NCBI GenBank assembly: GCA_030265685.1
Contig: JAJDGO010000001.1
Location: 18,256 to 82,255, forward strand
DNA: 64,000 bases
Source: Bacteroidales bacterium OttesenSCG-928-M11
Lineage (GTDB): Bacteria; Bacteroidota; Bacteroidia; Bacteroidales; Azobacteroidaceae
Reading direction: 5' to 3'
Shown: piece by piece, positions 16,649 to 26,280 of the stretch
Layout of the letters: each line of letters opens with the position of its first letter
Position numbering within the stretch: the stretch's first letter is position 1
Notes under the pieces: generated by a model
The model's input: only the letters and a program-made list of their open reading frames with translations
Told to the model about the DNA's origin: nothing
The model's database searches: none
Translations under genes and position numbers: made by a program

Positions 16649-17278
16649 TTATTTTTTATATATGATAGTCAAACCATCGCGCAAAGGTACAATAACTTTT
16701 TCGATTCGGGAGTCTTGCTTTATCATTTCGTTAAACCTTAAGATGCCAATTGTTTGTTTATCATTCGGATGAACTTCTTCAATTACCTTTCCATCCCAAA
16801 GTGTATTATCGGCAATAATAATTCCTCCCTTCTTTGTTTTATCAAATATCAGATCGTAATACTCGCAATACAAACGCTTATCTGCATCTATAAAAACCAT
16901 ATCAAATTCTTCTTCAAGACGAGGAATAATCTCCATTGCATCTCCAATATGAAGTTTTATCCTTTCGTTTAACAAGGAAGTGTTGATTTGCTTTTGAATA
17001 AAGTCTTCTAATTCGTCATTTATTTCAATAGTATGTACTTTTCCTCCCTCAGGAAGAGCTTCTGCCAAGCAAAGAGTAGCATATCCTGTGTAAGTTCCTA
17101 TTTCTAAAATGCGTTTTGGTTGACACATTCTAACAAACATCTTTAATATACGTCCCTGTAAATGCCCCGAAAGCATTCGAGGTCTAAGAAGATTTACGTG
17201 AGCTTCTCGGTCGAGATTTGCCAATTGTTGTGGTTCGTCATCAATGTGCGACAAGATATATTCTTCGAGATTTATCAT
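16649..17278 (-). CDS. O-methyltransferase, catechol/caffeoyl-CoA type
   Basis: The 209-residue class I SAM-dependent methyltransferase has motif I ILEIGTYTGYATLCLAEAL, the acidic ribose-binding strand KVHTIEIND, and the metal-site region FDMVFIDADKRLYCEYYD followed by IIADNTLWDGKV. The family methylates hydroxyl groups with a divalent metal; some bacterial members modify tRNA or small molecules. The natural substrate is unknown. Start and stop overlap the neighbours tightly (ATGA with aroQ). Confidence 0.85.
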   Translation of the reverse strand: MINLEEYILSHIDDEPQQLANLDREAHVNLLRPRMLSGHLQGRILKMFVRMCQPKRILEIGTYTGYATLCLAEALPEGGKVHTIEINDELEDFIQKQINTSLLNERIKLHIGDAMEIIPRLEEEFDMVFIDADKRLYCEYYDLIFDKTKKGGIIIADNTLWDGKVIEEVHPNDKQTIGILRFNEMIKQDSRIEKVIVPLRDGLTIIYKK

Positions 17279-17691
17279 TTCAAAAAAGCTTCGATACCCA
17301 AACGATAAGAATCTAATCCGAATCCGGCAATTACGCCTTTACATGCGGAAGTTATCAAAGAAGTATGCCTAAATTCTTCCCGAGCATGAACATTAGATAT
17401 ATGAATTTCGATCACAGGAGTTAAGATCGCTTTAATTGCGTCATGAATAGCAACCGAAGTATGAGTATATCCTCCGGCATTTAACAATACGCCATCGAAA
17501 CCAGCATTTGTTTCGTGCAGACAATTAATAATCTCTCCTTCTACATTCGACTGATAGTAACTGATTATTAGTTCCGGATATTGTTTTTTAAGTATATCTA
17601 AGTAGTCATCAAATGAGGCATATCCATAGACATCCGGCTCTCTCGATCCTAACAAATTCAGATTTGGGCCATTAATAATTTGAATCTTCAT
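17275..17691 (-). CDS. aroQ: 3-dehydroquinate dehydratase, type II
   Basis: The 138-residue enzyme performs the third step of the shikimate pathway. The start IQIINGPNLNLLGSREPDVYG carries the catalytic Tyr and Arg loop. LNAGGYTHTSVAIHDA and EIHISNVHAREEFRHTS supply the remaining active-site Asn and His. It is the first gene of an operon with a methyltransferase, rbfA and the lolE-like gene. Confidence 0.96.
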   Translation of the reverse strand: MKIQIINGPNLNLLGSREPDVYGYASFDDYLDILKKQYPELIISYYQSNVEGEIINCLHETNAGFDGVLLNAGGYTHTSVAIHDAIKAILTPVIEIHISNVHAREEFRHTSLITSACKGVIAGFGLDSYRLGIEAFLK

Positions 17692-17706
17692 ATCGGAATA
17701 ATTATG

Positions 17707-17714
17707 TATCTTTG
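17707..17714 (+). promoter_or_regulatory. Promoter -7 box for xerD
   Basis: TATCTTTG matches TAnnTTTG, 88 bases before the xerD start. It implies an untranslated leader of about 80 bases. Confidence 0.5.
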
Positions 17715-17779
17715 TATGGAATAGTAATATTTCGCAATTTCATACACATTCGATTGCGTTTCGTCTTACTATCTTGACA

Positions 17780-17787
17780 CAAAAGTA
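17780..17787 (-). promoter_or_regulatory. Promoter -7 box for the aroQ operon
   Basis: The minus strand reads TACTTTTG, fitting TAnnTTTG, 89 bases before the aroQ start. Together with the xerD box it means the two divergent transcripts overlap at their 5' ends. Confidence 0.5.
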
Positions 17788-17802
17788 ATAATAATAATCC
17801 AA

Positions 17803-18708
17803 ATGCAATCCGACACTCCTCATTTATTATCCGGATTCCGGACATATTTACGTCTCGAAAAGTCGCTTTCTGATAATTCGGTAAAAGCATATATAGAAGA
17901 TGCAAAAAAATTGACCGATTATTTGGAAAGTAACAACATTAACCCCGTCGATGCCGAATTGCAAGATCTACAAAACTTTCTTATTTCTTTGCATGATCTA
18001 AGTATAAGTCCTCGTTCTCAATCTCGTATTTTATCCGGAATCCGGTCTTTTTTTCATTACTTAGAATTAGAAAAATACATAACTAAAGATCCAACCGAGT
18101 TACTTGAATCACCTAAAATAGGATTAAAACTTCCCGAATTTTTATCATTAGACGAGATCGATCGAATTATAGGAAGTATTGATCTTTCACATCCACAAGG
18201 ACAACGGAACAAAGCTATACTCGAAACTCTATATAGTTGTGGTTTGCGAGTATCAGAGCTTATTGGTTTGAAATTTTCGGATTTATATTTAGACGAAGGA
18301 TTTATTAAAGTTGACGGCAAAGGAGGAAAACAACGCTTAGTTCCAATTTCATCCACAGCCATCAAGGAGATTAATCTATATCTTCTTGACAGAAATTTGA
18401 TTCCTGTAAAAAAAGAATTCGAAGATGTTTTATTTCTCAGTCGAAGAGGAAGTGCTTTATCTCGAATAATGATTTTTCACATGATTAAGGAACAAGCAGA
18501 AATTGCAGGAATATCAAAAAACATCAGTCCACATACATTCCGACATTCTTTTGCCACGCACTTATTAGAAGGAGGAGCCAACCTTCGTGCAATACAACAA
18601 ATGCTTGGTCATGAAAAAATAACAACAACTGAAATATATACGCACTTAGACAGACAATTTTTGCGTTCGGAGATACAAGAACATCATCCTCGCAATAAAA
18701 AGAATTAG
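17803..18708 (+). CDS. xerD: Tyrosine recombinase XerD
   Basis: The 301-residue site-specific recombinase acts with XerC to resolve chromosome dimers at dif. An N-terminal SAM-like core-binding domain is followed by the catalytic domain with Arg (CGLRVSELIGLK), Lys (VDGKGGKQR), His-x-x-Arg (HTFRHSFATHLL), His (LGHEKITTTEIYTH) and the Tyr nucleophile in IYTH. Length and lack of neighbouring mobile genes favour the housekeeping XerC/D over an integrase. Its last 4 bases overlap the end of the convergent DUF2490 gene. Confidence 0.9.
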   Translation: MQSDTPHLLSGFRTYLRLEKSLSDNSVKAYIEDAKKLTDYLESNNINPVDAELQDLQNFLISLHDLSISPRSQSRILSGIRSFFHYLELEKYITKDPTELLESPKIGLKLPEFLSLDEIDRIIGSIDLSHPQGQRNKAILETLYSCGLRVSELIGLKFSDLYLDEGFIKVDGKGGKQRLVPISSTAIKEINLYLLDRNLIPVKKEFEDVLFLSRRGSALSRIMIFHMIKEQAEIAGISKNISPHTFRHSFATHLLEGGANLRAIQQMLGHEKITTTEIYTHLDRQFLRSEIQEHHPRNKKN

Positions 18709-19379
18709 AATTTCCGTCTAAAACCTACACCAAAGGAGATCACGCGAGGATCATCGTCTACCAAGTATTCGTCCCAACGCATGTAAAAGTCAAGATAGTC
18801 GGTTCTATTTAAGCGCCAACTGGTTCCGCCTTGAAAACGAACTCGAGTAAGATCATTTCCCATAGGGTCGTTTAATTCCGTAGAAAAATCACAAGAGAAA
18901 TAAGGTTTCCAAGGTCTTCCCCAAATAGAGTATTCAACTTCGAACTTATTTTTCATTATGTATTTAGGATTAATTTTGTATCGACCTCTATTTTCGTCAC
19001 GAGTTGTACCTTGTACGCGTCCTCTCCAAGAAAGAGTAAATTGATCAATAGTTTCTTTATACGACAAATTAAAATAATAACGATGCCTAAACTCATATAG
19101 ATTATCGTTATTATAGTTATAAATCAAAGCATAATACAAGCCTATTTTAATCTTTTTTTCCCAAAAAGGATAATCCAAGCCAAGAGAAGTAACACTTCTA
19201 TCAAAAATATTCGAACTTGTAATAAAACGAACCTCTTCTTCAAATGAAAGGCTTAAATCCCTATATACGCTTTTTTCGCCTTCTAAAGAAAGTATCGCAC
19301 CAACGTCTGTTTCTCTTTCCTGCGCATAAGAAAAGGCAGGAAAAAGAAGCAGTAAGCATAATATTTTAATTCCTTTCAT
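18705..19379 (-). CDS. DUF2490 outer-membrane beta-barrel-like protein
   Basis: The 224-residue protein has a signal peptide (cut near SYAQE) and alternating strands with many aromatic residues, ending in an RRKF terminus as in outer-membrane barrels. The pattern (SLSFEEEVRF, YALIYNYNNDNLYEFRHRYYF, DYLDFYMRWDEYLVDDDPRVISFGVGF) matches DUF2490. Function is unknown. It is the last gene of the minus-strand cluster that includes the VTC and DUF4956 genes. Confidence 0.75.
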   Translation of the reverse strand: MKGIKILCLLLLFPAFSYAQERETDVGAILSLEGEKSVYRDLSLSFEEEVRFITSSNIFDRSVTSLGLDYPFWEKKIKIGLYYALIYNYNNDNLYEFRHRYYFNLSYKETIDQFTLSWRGRVQGTTRDENRGRYKINPKYIMKNKFEVEYSIWGRPWKPYFSCDFSTELNDPMGNDLTRVRFQGGTSWRLNRTDYLDFYMRWDEYLVDDDPRVISFGVGFRRKF

Positions 19380-19400
19380 AAAAAAAATCGTATCAATTCA

Positions 19401-20108
19401 TTACGAGAATTTTGTTATATGATCAATTGTATTGATTTGATCTGAAGTAGCTCTATAATATACTTTCAAGAAAGCAACGTCTCTAAGAAAATCAATATGA
19501 CCAACTTCTACTTTTTGAATATCCAAACCGGTTCGATCTTTCAAGTCTGCTAACAAATCATCGTAGCGTTCCGGTTTAATCAAGGCTATTTTTTCATAAA
19601 GAACAATTTTAGTCGATGCAGATTTAAGGAATTGATTGCTTTCTAATACCCATATAATAGCAACAAATAAAAGATTTGCAGCCAAGAGTGTAATATAATC
19701 AACATCCATAGACAATCCGTTAACCGCCGAGATACCAATAATCACAAACAAATAAGTCATTTCTCTAATCTGGACAGTCTCCGTTCGATAACGAATCATT
19801 CCGAAAATACAGAATAACCCAAGAGCGAATCCAAATTCCATCGATAAGTTTTGAAGAATAAACAACAATAAGAAAATGGTTACGCTAAATAGAACAAAAG
19901 TAAAGTAGTAATCTTTACGTTTACTTTTCTTGTAATAGAAAATATGGATAATAATCCAACAAACTAAAAAATTAGCTGCGAATCGGATTAAAAGCATTAA
20001 TAGCATATTAGGATCAAATACGGTAACTCCCATGAAAGAAGGTCCTTTTTCTGCCAGGTTTTGTGCAAACTCTTGCGCAATAGCTGTATCAATAGTTGAC
20101 TGAATCAT
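19401..20108 (-). CDS. DUF4956 membrane protein
   Basis: The 235-residue protein has about four transmembrane helices in its first 150 residues, including LLIRFAANFLVCWIIIHIFYY and YYFTFVLFSVTIFLLLFILQNLSMEFGFALGLFCIFGMIRYRTETVQIREMTYLF. A soluble C-terminal domain of about 70 residues follows (VLYEKIALIKPERYDDLLADLKDRTGLD). The GMIRYRTE and REMTY motifs are typical of DUF4956. The family is often encoded beside VTC-domain polyphosphate polymerases, as here (7 bases from the VTC gene). A joint role, for example membrane anchoring or passage of polyphosphate, is inference only. Confidence 0.8.
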   Translation of the reverse strand: MIQSTIDTAIAQEFAQNLAEKGPSFMGVTVFDPNMLLMLLIRFAANFLVCWIIIHIFYYKKSKRKDYYFTFVLFSVTIFLLLFILQNLSMEFGFALGLFCIFGMIRYRTETVQIREMTYLFVIIGISAVNGLSMDVDYITLLAANLLFVAIIWVLESNQFLKSASTKIVLYEKIALIKPERYDDLLADLKDRTGLDIQKVEVGHIDFLRDVAFLKVYYRATSDQINTIDHITKFS

Positions 20109-20115
20109 TGTTTAG

Positions 20116-20901
20116 TTATTTATTGTTAGTTAATAATAGTATCTGCTTATTAATCAGCGCCCAGCGCCTCTTAAATCGATTGTATTTAATTTGCGGATTC
20201 GTTACTACGGTACCCATACAATATTTACTGAATGACATTTTCTTTATTCTGAAATTCATTAATATATCCAAGAAATCAGAATGTTGCATTCCATCTTGTT
20301 TCAATTCTATTATGACTAAATCGCCCAACGAACGAGTTTCGTTGGTTAGATAGTTATGAAAAGAAAGATCAAGGTCGATTGTTATCCGCTCAGTAGCACG
20401 ATTATTAACCAAAGTAATTCGTTTAAATTCGTTTGCTAAAGAGGGCACCAAAGTATTAGAATTAAATAAGGAATGTTCGTCAAGAAAAGATTTTTTTTCT
20501 TTTAGATCTTGAACCGATTTCACATGAGAATCATCAATCGAGACTCTCACTTTTTTTGTTCGCCCTTTATTATTCTTATTTTTAACCTCCAGATGCGACT
20601 GACTTACATCAATATAAGTTCGGATCCTTATTTTCTGACGATTTAGTTTGCCATTTTGGTGCATTACAAACATTCCTAAATCCGGCGTATCAAAATATTG
20701 AGTCGAATAAGGAGCAATTCTGTTGCCTATATCGTTTATCTGAACTTTAAAAAAAGGAGACATTTCTTTTAATAGTTCCGGCAATATAGAGACAGGAGCT
20801 ACAAATTTAGAGTCAATACGATCCATTAGACGAATACATTTCATCTCCTGCAAAGTGATTGGCTTCATTGTATCTATTATCGGGCGTATTGTGCTTTCCA
20901 T
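20116..20901 (-). CDS. VTC-domain polyphosphate polymerase-like protein
   Basis: The 261-residue protein matches the VTC catalytic domain that polymerises ATP gamma-phosphate into polyphosphate in yeast Vtc4. Basic residues that line the tunnel are visible: RMDSKFV-like RIDSKFV (R28, K32), RQKIRIRTY (R92, R94), LEVKNKNNKGRTKK (E105, K107) and the late VIIELKQDG with the metal-binding Glu. It lacks SPX or membrane domains, so it is the bacterial stand-alone form. It is adjacent to DUF4956, a frequent partner. Catalysis has not been shown for this protein. Confidence 0.78.
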   Translation of the reverse strand: MESTIRPIIDTMKPITLQEMKCIRLMDRIDSKFVAPVSILPELLKEMSPFFKVQINDIGNRIAPYSTQYFDTPDLGMFVMHQNGKLNRQKIRIRTYIDVSQSHLEVKNKNNKGRTKKVRVSIDDSHVKSVQDLKEKKSFLDEHSLFNSNTLVPSLANEFKRITLVNNRATERITIDLDLSFHNYLTNETRSLGDLVIIELKQDGMQHSDFLDILMNFRIKKMSFSKYCMGTVVTNPQIKYNRFKRRWALINKQILLLTNNK

Positions 20902-20929
20902 TGAACTATTAAAGTGTCAAATTAAAGAA

Positions 20930-21763
20930 TTAATCTTTGAACGAATAATCGTATACCTTAGTCGAATATAATTTTCCGTCGGGATTATAGTTATATTGAA
21001 CTTTCTTTTTCCCTTCGGTATTATAATCGAATTTGCGGATACGGTAAAGTTTGTTTTTATCATTATAAACATTCTCGCGAACACATACCCAATTCTCGTC
21101 GTATTCGTAAGTAGTTCTTTCTTTTTGTCCGTAAACGGCGTATTCAATGTCTTCGATCTTATAACCTTGTTCGTTCCAAACAGTTAAATGATCCATCCAT
21201 TGTCTTTTTCCTTTAGCATCCGTATTGATTTCTTTGATCACTAAATTCTTCCGAATCTCGCGTCTTTCTTGATCGTTGCGAGGAGGATTTTTCAACTGGG
21301 CTGAAGGCGAGTCCGAAGAGTAAGAATATTCAAATATTTTTGTAGAAAACAATTTCCCGTCGGGATTATAATTATATTGAATTTTCTTTCTTCCGTCTTC
21401 ATTGTATTCGAATTTACGGATACGGTAACGTTTATTCTTGTCGTTATAAACATCTTCACGAATACATTTCCAATTTTCATCGTATTCGAAAGTTACTCGC
21501 TCCTTTTGTCCGTATACGGCATATTCGATTTCTTCTATCTTATATCCATACTCGTTCCAAACAGTCAAATGATCCATCCATTGCCTTTTTCCTTTGGCAT
21601 CGGTATTGACTTCTTTTACAACTAAATTCTTCTTTTCATCTCGCCGTTCTTGTTCCGTACGAGGAGGAGCTTGATATTCCGGAGGAAGAGTTTCGGCAAA
21701 TGCTAACATTCCTCCCAGTATCATAAAAACCAGGACAAACAATTTGTCTTTTATTAACTTCAC
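20930..21763 (-). CDS. Secreted protein made of two nearly identical ~115-residue repeats
   Basis: The 277-residue protein has a signal peptide (MKLIKDKLFVLVFMILGGMLAFAE) and two tandem copies of one module, about residues 35-150 and 161-277. Both contain NTDAKGKRQWMDHLTVWNE, IEYAVYGQKER, YEYDENW and QYNYNPDGKL. Repeated YxYDxxW and NPDGKL motifs recall YD/RHS-like or MORN-like beta-hairpin repeats. I cannot assign a family or function. The high similarity points to a fairly recent duplication or selection for sameness. It lies between the VTC gene and a lipoprotein gene on the same strand. Confidence 0.7.
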   Translation of the reverse strand: MKLIKDKLFVLVFMILGGMLAFAETLPPEYQAPPRTEQERRDEKKNLVVKEVNTDAKGKRQWMDHLTVWNEYGYKIEEIEYAVYGQKERVTFEYDENWKCIREDVYNDKNKRYRIRKFEYNEDGRKKIQYNYNPDGKLFSTKIFEYSYSSDSPSAQLKNPPRNDQERREIRKNLVIKEINTDAKGKRQWMDHLTVWNEQGYKIEDIEYAVYGQKERTTYEYDENWVCVRENVYNDKNKLYRIRKFDYNTEGKKKVQYNYNPDGKLYSTKVYDYSFKD

Positions 21764-21767
21764 AATC

Positions 21768-22499
21768 TTATATATTTATAGAGATGTAAAAAACTTCGCC
21801 CAAATCATATATCTTTTGATCTTCTACAACTTCTATAAATTGAGATTCTGAGGGGAAGAGTATATTCTTATAATTATCACCCTGTTTTTCTGTTTCGGTA
21901 TATATTTCATATACTCCGGGACGAAGTCTTTCGAAAACAAAAACGCCATGATTATCTGTACGAACATCATCCGTAACAATATCCTGATCTTTGTGTTTTA
22001 GATAAACGCGCTGCCCAATAGCCGGGAATAAGTTTTGTCCGCTAATAGTAACTAAGCGGTCGTTATCGTAGTAATTAACTGCTACCGAACCTCTAATCAT
22101 AGATGTTCCGTTTGCTTTCCCCGTATGGATAAAGATTGTATCTGCTTTGTTTGTATTTCCGCTTACTTTAACTTTTTGAGAAACGCTTTCTCTTGTTCCG
22201 TCATCATAAGTAGTGTAAGCATAAACGGTATAATTTCCTTTCCGTAGATAATCGAATTTGTAAAATCCATTGTCATTCGTTTCAATATCATCTCCGAAAT
22301 AGTCGTCATCTCCGTAAACAATATATACATCATGCTTTACTGCAGGAAAAGTATCTGCTGGAAAAAGAGAATTTCCACTCGGATGACGAACTTCATATAC
22401 ATAACCTTCTAAAGAAGAAGAACCTCCTGGACCCTCTCCGTCGTTACAAGAAAAAAGGGCAAGGGATAGCAGCACAAATAAAATTTGATATGTTTTCAT
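21768..22499 (-). CDS. Lipoprotein with two carboxypeptidase-regulatory-like beta domains
   Basis: The 243-residue protein has a lipobox (LALFSC, Cys18). It then has two similar prealbumin-like domains: SLEGYVYEVRHPSGN...DNGFYKFDYLRKGNYTVYAYT and SMIRGSVAVNYYDND...NHGVFVFERLRPGVYEIYTET. Such domains usually serve in adhesion or assembly on the cell surface. It is the first gene of the cluster, with a TATCTTTG promoter (22525-22532), and ends 4 bases before the duplicated-repeat gene. Confidence 0.75.
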   Translation of the reverse strand: MKTYQILFVLLSLALFSCNDGEGPGGSSSLEGYVYEVRHPSGNSLFPADTFPAVKHDVYIVYGDDDYFGDDIETNDNGFYKFDYLRKGNYTVYAYTTYDDGTRESVSQKVKVSGNTNKADTIFIHTGKANGTSMIRGSVAVNYYDNDRLVTISGQNLFPAIGQRVYLKHKDQDIVTDDVRTDNHGVFVFERLRPGVYEIYTETEKQGDNYKNILFPSESQFIEVVEDQKIYDLGEVFYISINI

Positions 22500-22524
22500 G
22501 GGTTACATTTGTTTCTAACGGATG

Positions 22525-22532
22525 CAAAGATA
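22525..22532 (-). promoter_or_regulatory. Promoter -7 box for the lipoprotein-VTC-DUF4956 operon
   Basis: The minus strand reads TATCTTTG, matching TAnnTTTG, about 26 bases before the lipoprotein start and downstream of the enolase terminator. No other convincing box is seen before the later genes, which supports one five-gene operon. Confidence 0.6.
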
Positions 22533-22554
22533 AAACTATATTTTATATATTACT

Positions 22555-22592
22555 AAAAAAGCATCCCTCTTTTATCAAGAAGGATGCTTTTT
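22555..22592 (-). terminator. Enolase terminator
   Basis: AAAAAAGCATCC pairs with GGATGCTTTTT around a loop of about 15 bases, 19 bases beyond the eno stop. The minus-strand stem is followed by a run of T. Confidence 0.8.
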
Positions 22593-22611
22593 AATATTTT
22601 TTATTCTATTG

Positions 22612-23952
<1,341 letters not shown>

Positions 23953-23977
23953 TCAAACAAGACTAATAAATCGAACG

Positions 23978-23985
23978 CAAAATTA
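23978..23985 (-). promoter_or_regulatory. Promoter -7 box for eno
   Basis: The minus strand reads TAATTTTG, fitting TAnnTTTG, about 77 bases before the eno ATG. Confidence 0.45.
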
Positions 23986-24087
23986 CAAAAAATAAATGAT
24001 TTACTATCTTATTTGGTGCTTAAATATAGGATGAATTTAACTTTTAAAGTTTAATAAAAAACATAATATTCGTTTCGAAAAAAGCAA

Positions 24088-24095
24088 TACCTTTG
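24088..24095 (+). promoter_or_regulatory. Promoter -7 box for the S41-like gene
   Basis: TACCTTTG matches TAnnTTTG, 79 bases before the start codon at 24175. Confidence 0.55.
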
Positions 24096-24174
24096 CGACT
24101 GGGTAGAAAAACGGATGTAAATTTACCTATCAGAAGTTATTTAATAGAGTTGATCGATTCAAAAAAACGAGAAA

Positions 24175-25428
24175 ATGATAAAACTAAATTTATTAATTAT
24201 CGGAATTTTATTGTCCTTGACGGTACATTCACAAACTAAAAACATCGATTGGGATGCTGATTTGGATTATTTAGCGAATGAATTACCCCAAAAACACTAC
24301 AATTTTTTCACTCTAAAAAGCAAAAATGATTTCCTATCAGGTATAGATGCAATTAAAGAAGAGAATATAGGCGTGAGTGATTTTCAGGTTGCCTTGAAAA
24401 CTCAACAATTAATTGCAAAATTTGGCGATTCTCACACAATGCTGAATTTTAGTCAGCTACTAAATCCCAATCAAATACTTCCAATTCATTTATTTTGGGC
24501 AAGCGATGGGCTTTATATTTTGCGAACAACAAAAGAAAATGAAAAAATATTGGGTTGCCAATTGCTATCAATCAATAACATTCCGATAGCTACGGTAATA
24601 GATAGTTTGAGCACACTATTTGCTGTCGACAATCAAGCTATGATAAAAACACTTGTCCCTCAAACATTTCCTTCTTTGCAAATCTTAGAATATTTTGGCT
24701 TTGCAAATACAGAGCAAGTAGTACTTGGTTTAAAGACAGAAACAATGCAAAACCAGGAATATACATTAAAATCATCGCTGGCAAAACGGGAGGATCTAGT
24801 TTTTTTCAAGCCCGATTCTATTGCTTTTTGCCTAAAAAATGAAAAACAAATTTTTACGGATCATTATTACAATGAGGAAAAAATTTATCATATACTATAT
24901 AATAAATGCTTTAGTAAAGAAATTGCGTTGGAGTATGGAAATAAAGAACTGGCCGAAACCCTACCATCATTCAAAGAATTTGAAGAGAAAATATTGAATA
25001 CTTTAGCCTCTGAACCTGTTACTAAAATAATATTCGACATGAGATTTAATGGCGGGGGAAATTCTGCGCAAGGTACAAGATTCATAGAAAAGTTGGCCGA
25101 ATTTTTAGAATCGAATCCCACGATTAAGACCTATGTTGTTATTGGCAGATCTACTTTTTCTTCAGCCATATTGAACACTATGGATTTCAAACGATTAACT
25201 AATGCTATATTTATAGGGGAAGAAACCTCCGGCAAACCCAATCATTTTGGAGAAATAAAAAAACTCCAACTACCTTCTTCTAAAATATCTATCAACTATT
25301 CCACCAAATATTTCAAAGTAACAGAAACAGATGTGAACACCATCACTCCCGACATTACAATAGAAATGAGTTTTTCTGATCTAAAAAAAGGTATTGATCC
25401 TATTTTTGAATGGGTAAAAGAACAGTAA
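24175..25428 (+). CDS. S41 (tail-specific protease-like) secreted protein without PDZ domain
   Basis: The 417-residue protein has a signal peptide (IIGILLSLTVHSQ). An N-terminal helical region includes FGDSHTML. The C-terminal S41 core has the FDMRFNGGGNSAQGTRF strand, the likely nucleophile Ser in VVIGRSTFSSA and the general-base Lys in GEETSGKPNHFGE. Unlike CtpA there is no PDZ domain. Family members without PDZ cut short peptides or have unknown targets. It is a single-gene unit with its own promoter, followed by an AACTT-class repeat element. Confidence 0.72.
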   Translation: MIKLNLLIIGILLSLTVHSQTKNIDWDADLDYLANELPQKHYNFFTLKSKNDFLSGIDAIKEENIGVSDFQVALKTQQLIAKFGDSHTMLNFSQLLNPNQILPIHLFWASDGLYILRTTKENEKILGCQLLSINNIPIATVIDSLSTLFAVDNQAMIKTLVPQTFPSLQILEYFGFANTEQVVLGLKTETMQNQEYTLKSSLAKREDLVFFKPDSIAFCLKNEKQIFTDHYYNEEKIYHILYNKCFSKEIALEYGNKELAETLPSFKEFEEKILNTLASEPVTKIIFDMRFNGGGNSAQGTRFIEKLAEFLESNPTIKTYVVIGRSTFSSAILNTMDFKRLTNAIFIGEETSGKPNHFGEIKKLQLPSSKISINYSTKYFKVTETDVNTITPDITIEMSFSDLKKGIDPIFEWVKEQ

Positions 25429-25466
25429 ACGACAACCAGTCAAACACAAATCAATACAACTCACCT

Positions 25467-25567
25467 AAAAAAATACTATAACTTGTGATAAGTTATTGTA
25501 GAACTTCGATCAAGTTATACTAAAACTTGAAGCAAGTTATACTAAAACTTGGGGAAAGCTATACTAT
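25467..25567. repeat. AACTT-class 22-base-period element, four units (locus 1)
   Basis: The terminus AAAAAAATACTAT is followed by four consecutive 22-base units beginning at 25480, 25502, 25524 and 25546. Each reads AACTT, five variable bases, AAGTT (AAGCT in the last), then ATWSTAR-like bases. The variable centres are GTGAT, CGATC, GAAGC and GGGGA. The AACTT/AAGTT arms make each unit a short hairpin. Confidence 0.85.
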
Positions 25568-25661
25568 CTTGGCGGCAATACAAAAAAATGGCTGATGAAG
25601 TTATCTAATTAACCGGTTGAGTCATTTCCAAAGTTAGATATTTTCTAAAAAATTGGCATAC

Positions 25662-25695
25662 AAAAAACCGATGAATATAAATCCATCGGTTTTTT
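25662..25695 (-). terminator. Terminator of the ribosomal protein operon after rplQ
   Basis: AAAAAACCGATG pairs with CATCGGTTTTTT around a 10-base loop, about 50 bases beyond the rplQ stop. It is symmetrical, so it may also stop rightward transcripts from the S41-like gene. Confidence 0.85.
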
Positions 25696-25746
25696 ATTTG
25701 TAAAATAAATCTCATCATCACTCTGACGAGATATTATTCTATCAGA

Positions 25747-26274
25747 TTATTCTTCTGTTTTTTCCTCAGCTGGAGTTTCTTCAACTACAGGAGCTACAAC
25801 TTCTTCAACTTTTGCAGCTGGAGTTTCAACCGCAGCAGCTTTCTCTGTAGCACCCGAGCGACGAGAACGACGAGTTTTTGTTGATTTTTTAGAAGTTTTT
25901 TCTTTCAACATTAACTCATTATAGTCAACCAACTCGATAAAACACATAGATGCATTATCACCTAAACGGTTTCCTGTTTTGATGATACGAGTATAACCTC
26001 CCGGACGATCTGCTATTTTTTGAGAAATCTCTTGGAATAACTCCGTAACTGCATATTTGTTATGCAATTGTTGGAATACCAAACGTCTTGAATGAGTTGT
26101 ATCTGTTTTTGACTTATTAATGATCGGCTCCACATAAACACGAAGCTCCTTAGCTTTAGCTACAGTCGTAAAAATTCGTTTGTGCATAATCAAAGAAGTA
26201 GCCATATTTGAAAGCATGGCAGCTCTATGAGAATATGTACGACCTAAATGATTTACTTTTTTATTATGTCTCAT
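25747..26274 (-). CDS. rplQ: 50S ribosomal protein L17
   Basis: The first ~115 of 175 residues are the L17 core ([29 protein letters not shown]). The last ~55 form a low-complexity tail, first basic ([13 protein letters not shown]), then Ala/Glu/Pro/Val-rich ([20 protein letters not shown]), absent from E. coli L17 but common in Bacteroidota. It is the last gene of the operon, followed by a terminator. Confidence 0.96.
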   Translation of the reverse strand: MRHNKKVNHLGRTYSHRAAMLSNMATSLIMHKRIFTTVAKAKELRVYVEPIINKSKTDTTHSRRLVFQQLHNKYAVTELFQEISQKIADRPGGYTRIIKTGNRLGDNASMCFIELVDYNELMLKEKTSKKSTKTRRSRRSGATEKAAAVETPAAKVEEVVAPVVEETPAEEKTEE

Positions 26275-26280
26275 CGTTAA

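Larger units (their letters stand above)
25429..25746. other. Convergent gap: AACTT-class element and rplQ terminator
   Basis: This 318-base gap holds a repeat element (25467-25567), about 90 bases with no recognised feature, and the hairpin terminator of the ribosomal operon (25662-25695). No open frame of interest is present. Confidence 0.75.
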
